A stretch of 64,000 nucleotides of DNA from Maratus speciosus (lineage: Eukaryota; Arthropoda; Arachnida; Araneae; Salticidae), in NCBI GenBank assembly GCA_963932465.1, contig OZ010799.1, positions 156,422,761-156,486,760 of the forward strand. The letters are read 5' to 3'. Below are positions 56,746-64,000 of this stretch, in pieces. The translations under genes and the position numbers were made by a program. The stretch's first letter is position 1, and the number at the start of each line of letters is the position of its first letter. The notes below the pieces were generated by a model. The model had not been told where the DNA came from. It was given only the letters and a program-made list of their open reading frames with translations, and did not search any database.

Positions 56746-58855
56746 GGGTAGATGCACCAGTTTTGGCCACATTGGATCAATTTGTCCAATATTTAGCCTG
56801 TGAATTCATGCTAACAAATAATATGCATTCTTACACTTTAAGCAAACTCTCTTTTATCATTTACAATATCATTTGTTTATTTTTTGCTAAAATGTGACTT
56901 GCAAAAAAAATAAATGTGTGAAACTGCAGTGTGTGCTTACATGTTATTAAGATTTTTGCTTAGCTGACAAGTTTTCAGAATCTTTCAACATTAGGCACTT
57001 ATAGGGTTCTATTTGTTCTGAAACAAATTTCTATTAGGTTTTATGAGGTAAGCTTTCTCTCTACTGCAATTTTACATTTAAATTACTTATTTTAACAGTT
57101 TAATGGGGGGTGGCCAAAACTGGTGCATTAAATTTGCTATATGTACCAGTTATGGCCATGGTGGTGGCCAAAAAGGGTACAACATATGTTCCACTTTTGG
57201 CCACATGATTCATTATCATTATAGAGGGAATTTTAGCCATTTAATAAATTTAAGAACATCTGGATAAATCAAAATCAATTTAGTTTTGTTTTATATAGTA
57301 ATGGCTTCAATAATAATAATAAAAAAAAAAGCAAGGCTAATGGCAGTTCTATAAAAGAGATTTTGTTATTCTCTGTCCAATAGATAATTCCCTTTAGAAA
57401 GGACATTGTGCTAGTCACTAAAGAAAATATAGTATTGTGTTTATTTTTGATAAAGCAAAAGGGGAGGTGATATGTAATTTTTATATATGATAAATAAACT
57501 AAAACATAAATTTTGAAAGATTTTACAACTTATAAATTAAAACGTTCAATAAAATTATAGCATGATTTAATTGTTTGTATTTTTCCTAAAGAAATGAAGA
57601 CGTCCCATAATTTTTGCAATATTTCAGCCACGCGGTTTTAGAAATACTAAATATTGTGAAAATCTTTACTAGAGAATCTAAATACAACTAAGAATGTATT
57701 TCACATTATTTAAAAAAGAAGAGGATTCATTTTAACAAGTTTAAAAGAGATTCTGTGCTCTTAAAAAATGGCCTAGAGGGAACACTGCTCTAAGATAAGA
57801 AGTAAAATTAAGGCCATTCAAAATGTAATGCCAGCACTACAAGCTAGCAAAGTTTTGGAGTAACCCGTTCTTGCCTTACATCAGAAGTTTGTAGGACGGA
57901 CACCACTTTCCTCTAATAATGTTGAATCTCAAGTAGTAGATCTAGGTACTAGGAATTGGAAGTTAAAAATCAATTAGAAAAGTGCATCTTAGATATTGTC
58001 AGAATACTATTTCCTATAAAAATGGAACAACTTTTAAGATTCTGTCCAGAAAATTGTAGCCGGTAAGATAGAAACTCCATTTCAAGATGGAAGACCAGGC
58101 ATGAAATGGTATGATTCGCTTCTGAAATCACACCCTAAAATAACTTGCAAAGAAGCAGGGTACATAAATAAGGCATAAGCTAATATAAATCAAAAGATAA
58201 TTTCAAAAAGTATAACTTTTTGATGAAAATCAAACCAAAATCAGAAAATGCTTTCAAGAAATGTAACACTTTGATGAAGATTCAAGTGTTCTAAACAAGC
58301 CACAATCCATGAATAATTATAAAACTGATTAAATAGTTAATCTTTATGTCCTATAGGCACTGTTGTCCCATTTATTAATCAAATTTAAATATATTTTTTT
58401 GTTTTTTAATTGAAACTTCCAGTTAAAATCAAAATAAGTATATTTTACTTGATGTTTTTATCAATTCATAAAGAAATTTGCAAAATTCTCTTAATACAGC
58501 AAACAAATATATGTGTGGTAAAATAGATGTTGCATAAAAATGTTTTATTTTTACTTATTATCAATTAAAACGTTTGTTAAACTACATGATATTGGAGTGG
58601 CCAAAACTGGTGCATAGAGATGGCCAAAACTGGTGTAGGGGTGGCCAAAACTGGTACAAATTGGAATAAATTACTTGATGAGTTATTACTCACAATCTAA
58701 AATATTCTGTAGAAAATTATTATAGCTAGCAGAAAGACAATTAAATTTACTGAAGAATGATGTTATTATGATTTAATATGCTTAAATCGGTCAAGAACTG
58801 TAAAATTTCTATTTTGAATTTTCTCTAAAAGTGGCCAAAACTGGTGCATCTACCC
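56746..58855 (+). mobile_element. 2.1-kb pogo-like element with repeated TGGCCAAAACTGGTGCA motif
   Basis: Perfect inverted ends GGGTAGATGCACCAGTTTTG are flanked by TA (56744-56745 and 58856-58857). The motif GTGGCCAAAACTGGTGCA, the inner part of each end, recurs at about 57110, 57163, 58599, 58621 and 58638. The interior keeps a piece of a CENP-B-type transposase. A foreign hAT tip (57773-57788) is also embedded, so the element has taken insertions or rearranged. The size is near full length for the class, but the DDE domain is gone. Confidence 0.8.
57950..58178 (+). pseudogene. CENP-B/pogo-type transposase DNA-binding remnant
   Basis: A first frame gives ELEVKNQLEKCILDIVRILF and PIKMEQLL. 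After a one-base shift, the frame 58044-58178 gives VQKIVAGKIETPFQDGRPGM then KWYDSLLKSHPKIT and a stop. LE..IL....FP....QL...VQ.I.......PF..GRPG.KWY.SFLKRHP is the second helix-turn-helix of jerky/Tigger/pogo transposases. The frameshift and stop mark it as nonfunctional. Confidence 0.7.
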
Positions 58856-58869
58856 TATAAAATTTCTGA

Positions 58870-60500
58870 AAAAAACACCAAATTCACGATGCAGACCACA
58901 TAATCATCTGTTCCCTATTCGCCAAATGATACTAATCGCGAAACTGTTCGCCAAATGATACAAAATCGCGAAACTGTTCGCCAAATGATACAAAATCGCG
59001 AAACTGTTCGCCAAATGATACAAAATCGCGAAACTGTTCGCCAAATGATACAAAATCGCTAAACTGTTCGCCAAATGATACAAAATCGCTAAACTATACA
59101 AAATCGCCAAATTATACAAAATCGCCAAACTATTTGTCAAATTATACAAAATCGCCAAACTATTCGTCAAATTATACAAAATCGCCAAACTATTCGCCAA
59201 ATTATACAAAATCGCCAAATTACACAAAATCGCGAAACTATGCCCCAAATTACACAAAATCGCGAAACTATGCCCCAAATTACACAAGTCGCGAAACTAT
59301 GCCCCAAATTACACAAGTCGCGAAACTATGCCCCAAATTACACAAGTCGCGAAACTATGTCCCAAATTACACAAGTTGCGAAACTATGCCCCAAATTACA
59401 CAAGTTGCAAAACTACGCCCCAAATTACACAAGTTGTGAAACTACGCCCCAAATTACACAAGTTGTGAAACTACGTCCCAAATTACACAAGTTGTGAAAC
59501 TACGTCCCAAATTACACAAGTTGTGAAACTACGTCCCAAATTACACAAATTGTTAAACTATTCGCCAAATTACACAAATTGCAAAACTATTCGCCAAATT
59601 ACACAAATTGCAAAACTATTCGCCAAATTACACAAATTGCAAAACTATTCGCCAAATTACACAAATTGCAAAACTATTCGCCAAATTATACAATACAAAT
59701 TGGCATAATTTTTATTTTAAATAATGAAGCAAGAAAGAAATTAGTAAAACATTAATAAAAATAAAATGAGAAAATTAAAAATCACTTGATGATGTAACAA
59801 ATACATGTAACATGTTTAATGTCAAGTGAATGTGACATTTACGACTATCCATTACTACTGGCATTTAATCTTATAGTTTGGCGATAGATTTTTGGTCGAC
59901 GGGATAATCAAGTAGTACCGAAAAGGTATTATATCCTAATTCATTTATTAAATCAACAAAAGAGTTTCGAGTTGAAAAAATATTTGAGTAAAAAGCTACC
60001 AAAATTAGAAAAACCTGCTTTGAAATAAACAATTATTACTAGGGGGGCAAAAAAAAAAAGAGAAAAAACTGCCAAATTTACGATGCAGACCACATAGTCA
60101 CCTGTTCCCTATTCACCAAATTATACAAATCGCAAAACTATTCGCCAAATTATATAATACAAATCGACATAATTTTTATTTTAAATAATGAAGCAACAAA
60201 TACATTAGTAAAACATTAATAAAAATAAAATGACAAATTAAAAATCCCTTGATGGCGTAACAAATGCATGTAACGTGTTTAATGTCAAGTGAATGTGACA
60301 TTTACGATTATCCATTATTGGCATTTAATCTTACTGCTTGGCGATAGATTTTTAATCGACAGGACAATCAAGTAGTACCGAAAAGGTATTATATCCTAAT
60401 TCATTTATTAAAAACAAAAAAGTTTTGAGTTGAAAAAATATTTGAGTAAAAAGCCGCCAAAATTAGAAAAACCTGCTTTGAAATAATTATTAGAAGGGGG
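58870..60500. repeat. Segmental tandem duplication carrying the minisatellite
   Basis: The sequence around ACGATGCAGACCACATA and CTGTTCCCTATTC starts both unit 1 (58887) and unit 2 (60080). The post-array text at 59690-60030 is repeated at 60150-60490 with few changes (shared TTATTTTAAATAATGAAGCA, GTAGTACCGAAAAGGTATTA). Unit 1 has about 26 minisatellite repeats and unit 2 about two. A G run ends unit 2 (60497-60508). The block lies 0.8-2.4 kb from Epc exon 1, within intron 1. Confidence 0.9.
58915..59695. repeat. Minisatellite of ~26 units, 29-30 bp
   Basis: Units read CGCCAAATGATACAAAATCG plus CGAAACTGTT (30 bp) at the left. They grade into CCCCAAATTACACAAGTCGC plus GAAACTATG (29 bp), and later into CAAATTGCAAAACTATTCGC forms. 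The gradient of variants along the array points to step-wise local expansion. Repeats are contiguous with no spacers, so this is not a CRISPR array. The repetitive frames on both strands (LANSFAILYH, PNYTKSRNYA) follow from the 30/29-bp periods and are not genes. Confidence 0.95.
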
Positions 60501-60509
60501 GGGGGGGAA

Positions 60510-61260
60510 AGGAGAGAAAAAAGGAAAGAAAGAAAACTCAAAAAGTAGTGCAAGTCAAAATCCCTTAATTGAATGTATACATATATTTTTTTTTTTCAAA
60601 TTCCCAATTGCAAACAGTGCATATGAAAAATAAATATTCCACGTCAAAAAAAAAAAAAAAATCAAATGCTTTGGTTTAAAACTTTAAATGCATTTATTCA
60701 CAATTAAGAAATGTGTAAATCAGACACACTAGGTGGTATTAAAAGCATGGTGCAATGTATGTACGCAGATTAAAAAGTTTCGGAATCGCGCGCGCGGGGG
60801 TGGCAACACTATAATCATAAATGACATAAATCAAAATTTTTGTTTACATAAACAATTTTAATTTAAAGCTAATCTATTCATTAAAGTTTTGAAATCGGAC
60901 ACTAATTCTAAAGTAAACAGACAAAACCAAAGTAAGGAAAATGTTGGATAATCACAATGAAGCTGAATAAAATATTTATATGTATACTATGCACGCACGC
61001 ATGCACACACATAAAAAAACAAAACAAAACAATATGGCTGCCATCATGGTACACAAATCAAAACAGATCATTAGAAAATCGAAAACAAACAAAGAGATCA
61101 ATGAGTACAATAATAAACACTGATTTGTGATCCAATAAGTATAAAAACAAGAAGCAATACTATTTAAAAAAATTTTTGCATGTAAAGCGTAAGTACTTCT
61201 AATTTGAGAACCCGCCACAATGATGAATTAACCAATCACAAAGCAGTATGCATTTTATGC
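60510..61260. other. Proximal Epc intron 1
   Basis: This is plain AT-rich sequence next to the exon 1 donor, with an A run at 60645-60661, a CGCGCGCGG patch at 60787-60796 and a GCACGCACGCATGCACAC microsatellite near 60990. No gene or element end is visible. Confidence 0.5.
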
Positions 61261-61271
61261 ATATTACTTAC

Positions 61272-61424
61272 ACATTCTTCTTCTTTTTCCATTCCAGTGG
61301 GCATTTGAGGAACTGCCCGATTAATAGTTGCAAAATCCTGGAATTCGGGAACATCGTCCATATAATATATGGGCATGGGCTTAGTGGCGTCCAGCGCCCT
61401 AGCCCTAAACGACAACTTACTCAT
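61272..61424 (-). CDS. Epc: Enhancer of polycomb, coding exon 1 (N-terminus)
   Basis: This exon encodes the first 51 residues of Enhancer of polycomb, a chromatin protein. In other animals it is the scaffold subunit that holds the catalytic core of the NuA4/TIP60 histone acetyltransferase complex in the nucleus. The translation opens MSKLSFRARALDA and contains INRAVPQMPTGMEKEEE, both hallmarks of the EPcA domain. I chose the ATG at 61424 because family members start MSKLSFRARALD; the five codons before it in frame contain no other ATG. The exon ends in GAA TGT followed by the donor GTAAGT, in phase 0. Exon 2 continues with EHHLQRA, exactly as in fly and human EPC. The minus-strand coding sequence looks intact. 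The family call is from recognition, not a search. Confidence 0.96.
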
Positions 61425-61800
61425 TAGCACAACCGTCACAAGTCTTTACGAACACGAGGCTCGCCGAAAAAACGGCTCGATGAGAGTTTAAAAGCCCGTT
61501 TAAACGGGAACTTTTGTTCCTCCGTAAAGTAGGGGCGCCTTTGATGTTAATCCATGACATTTTGACGAATTTCTTGCACAGGAACAATGTCTAAATGAAG
61601 TTTCAAATTCGAGTTGTTAGAACAATTTTTAACGTCCATAATGGCGGACGACATCCATTCTTTCCACCACAATTCAACAAAAACTTTGACATGGGCGCCA
61701 TCTATGAAGATTGAAAACGAAAATAACCTAAAATAAGTGGCTCTACCGCTAGTGCAATCAATAGTCTTTGTCAATATATTAGATTAAATAACTTTCAATA
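61425..61800 (-). promoter_or_regulatory. Epc: Presumed Epc 5' UTR and promoter region
   Basis: This is the sequence directly upstream of the Epc start codon. The first ~130 bases are visibly richer in G and C than the surroundings and contain no ATG in frame with Epc, which fits a 5' UTR. A perfect 14-bp palindrome CCCGTTTAAACGGG lies at 61495-61508. No clear TATA box is seen at a sensible distance, and the transcription start cannot be placed. A minus-strand open frame at 61547-61774 resembles nothing I recognise; I treat it as chance or UTR. The promoter role is inferred from position only. Confidence 0.5.
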
Positions 61801-62590
61801 ATCAAAGGTATAAAATATGTTATTTGAGATTTAAAATTTTTTTCGAATATGAACTTTCACCAATATGGAAATTGCAAGTTATTGTAAAGCAATTTAAACT
61901 CATACTCAATAACTATATTGATAAATGAAAATACCACTAACTCAATGGGTGATTGCATAAAATTGTATACACAATTAAATAATTAGTTTTTATCGTTTGT
62001 AATTCACAAACTATGATTAATATTAATTTTTTCATTTCGTAAGATGAATATTAGGGTATCGAACATTGAATATATTAAGTAGAGAAAAATCAGAGAATTG
62101 GAATTCTGGTATTACGTCATTTACGAATCTTTTAAACGAAACTTCAAATTTTTTCAGTGTTTAACAACGAATTTGTTTATTTGTTTATTAATTTGTTTTT
62201 GGTTATTACATGCTTTTTAAATAAAAATAATTAATATAGAATGAAAATATTTTAAAATATGTATTGTCCCCAAGCAAGGCGATATTGGAGCAAGAAATTT
62301 TTTAAATGTTTTCTTTTGGTATTCTTAATAACAAACAAAAGAATTTAACATTGAATTATGTATCTCTAAATATCCGTGGCATATGTATAATGGAGAACAA
62401 TGTATGTTCAAGGAATAATTTTAATATTAGTCGTGATTAGAAAACTTTTACTTATCAGAGTAGCGAAGTGTGAATGTCCAAATTGGAAGTTTCTTTTCAA
62501 ATTATGATAACTGGAATCCCAGAACTTGACGTCTCGGTTTGAAGAGTTCATTTAGAGGAATTATACTTGGTGTGTCTGCATATGAGAATA
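61801..62590. other. Upstream flank of Epc
   Basis: AT-rich sequence with no open frame, element terminus or RNA gene that I can identify. Confidence 0.45.
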
Positions 62591-62593
62591 GCG

Positions 62594-62763
62594 ACATATG
62601 GCCGGAATCCATATAGATTTTGCGCTGTTAGCGAAACGAGATTGACCAATTAGAAGCCTGCCTTTTTGTGAACTTTTCATTGTTTGCAAAAACGAAGACT
62701 TCTGATTGGTCAATCTTGTCTCGCTAACAGTGAAAAACCTATCTGGATCCCGACCTATGAGAT
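62594..62763. mobile_element. Palindromic MITE upstream of Epc
   Basis: The segment folds on itself. ATGGCCGGAATCCATATAGA with CTGTTAGCGAAACGAGATTG on the left pairs with GCTAACAG and GGATCCCGACCTATG text on the right. Arms of about 63 bp match at roughly 85 percent by eye, with a ~40-base loop. Superfamily and TSD are unclear. Confidence 0.7.
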
Positions 62764-63047
62764 ATAAGATTTGGTTGGTTGGGACGATTTTGGACAGTCA
62801 AAAAACGAATCGTCAAGCATTACCTCGCGAAACTGCCATTTTCTCCAAGCTACAGCGTCTAGAATATATAGTTTGGAAATCGGCTATTCCAGTAAAACTT
62901 AAAAAGTGCTAAAATATTGGATCCCTTAAATGTCAAACGATGCTGAAATCCAAAGAGGGACTTTAGGGATCACTTAGGGAGTGTGTGATTGGCGCCTGTG
63001 CGATACGAACCAGGGATCTCATGATCAGGAGGCGAGAACGTTAGCTC

Positions 63048-63128
63048 AGGGGCGCCATTTGAGGGGGGCTGGGGGGGACCCCCCCCCCAAGGAATTTGAT
63101 ATTTCAGAAAATTTATCAACCATCAAAT
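63048..63128. mobile_element. Tip of a CAGGGGCGCC-type element
   Basis: CAGGGGCGCCATTTGAGGGG, followed by G and C runs and CCAAGGAATTTG, looks like the left end of a DNA transposon. It is interrupted by the element starting at 63130. A similar G/C palindrome is at 37693. The partner end is outside the window. Confidence 0.4.
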
Positions 63129-63129
63129 G

Positions 63130-64000
63130 TAGGGATGCATCGAATCGTGATTTTGGCCAAATACCGAATGCCGAATATTTGGCCTGCAGGTAAACCGAAT
63201 ACCGAATATTCGGCCAGCCGAATAGTAACTGTTAGGCCAAATACTATTATATCTCAGTGTTTAACGTTAAAAAGTTAAATTTTAAACAATTTTATATAAT
63301 ATTTAGCACAGATGCATTTTGACAAACAAGACAATTTTTATAAGTAAATTTTGTACTTTAAAAAGTATGTTTTGAGTTATTATTTAAGAAGAGGATGGTT
63401 TAAAAAAATTTAAATAACAAAATTCAAATTTATATAATATTTAGCACAGATGCATTTTGACAAACAAGACAATTTTTATAAGTAAATTTTGTACTTTAAA
63501 AAGTATGTTTTGAGTTATTATTTAAGAAGAGGATGGTTTAAAAAAAAATTTAAATAACAAAATTCAAATTCCATGCCTTCTTCAGATATTTTACAAATGA
63601 AAAGAATTCTCTTATATTGAACAAGAAGCAACATATCATTCCACTTCTTTCATCAAAAATGAAAGATGTACAAGCCCTAGCAGAATTTTCATTTATAGCT
63701 GTATAAAAATGAAGATGGTTGTGCGAAATTTGCATGACATTAATTTGCTTGTATTGAATATGATGATATCCTTGGAAGAGACTGGATTTTGGCCAGTGGT
63801 ACAGTATAAGTATTGTTAGCAGCATTCTTAATAAAATAATGTCTAGCTCAGTGCTGTTTAGATATGAATGGTTGCTATTTCCAGCACTTCTCGTTATATT
63901 ATCATATTTCACAGAAATTAAAGTAACTCTGTTGACAATATAGTTGCAATACCTTCATTATTGTTAAAGTAACAAAAGAAAATTAAAGTTTGACTTGAGG
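63130..64000. mobile_element. CCGAATATTCGG hAT element, left part, runs off the window
   Basis: It begins TAGGGATGCATCGAAT and carries CCGAATACCGAATATTCGGC motifs over the first 100 bases, like 40883-41570. The interior then continues to the window edge. A 120-codon minus-strand frame at 63550-63912 has no recognisable domain. The right end and any TSD lie outside. Confidence 0.6.
63290..63572. repeat. 138-bp tandem duplication
   Basis: ATTTAGCACAGATGCATTTT begins at 63301 and again at 63439, 138 bases apart. The copies are nearly identical through AAGAAGAGGATGGTTTAAAA and differ mainly in the length of one A run. The high identity suggests a recent event inside the hAT interior. Confidence 0.9.

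Larger units (their letters stand above)
40423..61271 (-). other. Epc: Epc intron 1 (20.8 kb)
   Basis: The intron is defined by the donor GTAAGT after exon 1 and the acceptor TTTTTCAG before exon 2. It contains no second gene that I can recognise. The resolvable contents are hAT elements, one hAT transposase fragment, an AT-rich tandem array, a tRNA-derived SINE, a Penelope-like remnant, a pogo-like element and a minisatellite, each listed separately. Single-copy-looking intron sequence remains at 40430-40880, 41580-42030, 45360-45920, 49870-50560 and 60500-61270. Confidence 0.9.

Noticed and set aside
58915..59695. CRISPR array
   Set aside because: Units are contiguous with no unique spacers, there is no cas gene and the genome is eukaryotic.
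58904..59708. Repetitive frames with LANSFAILYH and NYTKSRNYAP motifs as a repeat protein
   Set aside because: A 30-bp repeat is open in any frame lacking a stop. The frame breaks where the period changes to 29 bp, so there is no selection for coding.
61547..61774. A 75-codon minus-strand frame just upstream of Epc as a separate small gene
   Set aside because: No recognisable motif or splice relation, and the region is the expected promoter or UTR.
63550..63912. 120-codon minus-strand frame as a gene
   Set aside because: It lies inside a hAT-like element interior, shows no conserved motif and no transposase similarity that I can see.

Overview
The window comes from an AT-rich, repeat-swollen animal nuclear genome, most likely an arthropod. 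The reasoning is that the only host gene I can identify has spliced exons separated by introns of about 21 kb and 33 kb, and its protein matches the Enhancer of polycomb family. A chelicerate would fit the repeat load, but I cannot prove that from the sequence.

Host gene. Three coding exons of an Enhancer of polycomb gene (Epc) lie on the minus strand: exon 1 at 61272-61424 (start codon), exon 2 at 40263-40422 and exon 3 at 7494-7639. Splice sites and phases agree at both junctions, and together they encode about the first 153 residues of the EPcA domain. The rest of the gene lies beyond the left edge. The 5' UTR and promoter should lie just above 61424. Nearly everything else in the window is intron or upstream sequence filled with transposon remains.

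Intron 3 (1-7493) holds hAT ends, two TA-flanked pogo/Tigger-like deletion derivatives and an element carrying a degenerate TTTGACGAAA array. A large inverted repeat begins about 24 bases from the exon 3 donor.

Intron 2 (7640-40262) is a nest of DNA transposons that can be unpicked through their target-site duplications (TSDs). Its parts are: a 1.6 kb hAT with a Tigger-like element inside it; a 3.9 kb TTAA-flanked element with ~0.79 kb terminal inverted repeats and a broken transposase-like gene; a 9.35 kb nest (19442-28792, TSD CTTAACAC) with at least four levels of insertion; and a 7.9 kb nest (32282-40199, TSD CCCTTTAG).

Intron 1 (40423-61271) holds more hAT elements, a hAT transposase fragment, a tandem array, a tRNA-derived SINE, a decayed Penelope-like element with a GIY-YIG endonuclease domain, a 2.1 kb pogo-like element and a 29/30-bp minisatellite inside a larger duplication.

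Upstream of Epc (61425-64000) are the presumed promoter, a palindromic MITE and the start of further hAT-like elements that run off the window.

The most striking pattern is that many hAT-like families share AGGG-type termini, while each carries its own array of short self-complementary motifs just inside the ends. A distinct subset has long arrays of a ~30-bp unit built around TTTGACGAAA and appears to make 5-6 bp TSDs instead of 8. No bacterial operon, CRISPR array or rRNA gene is present.
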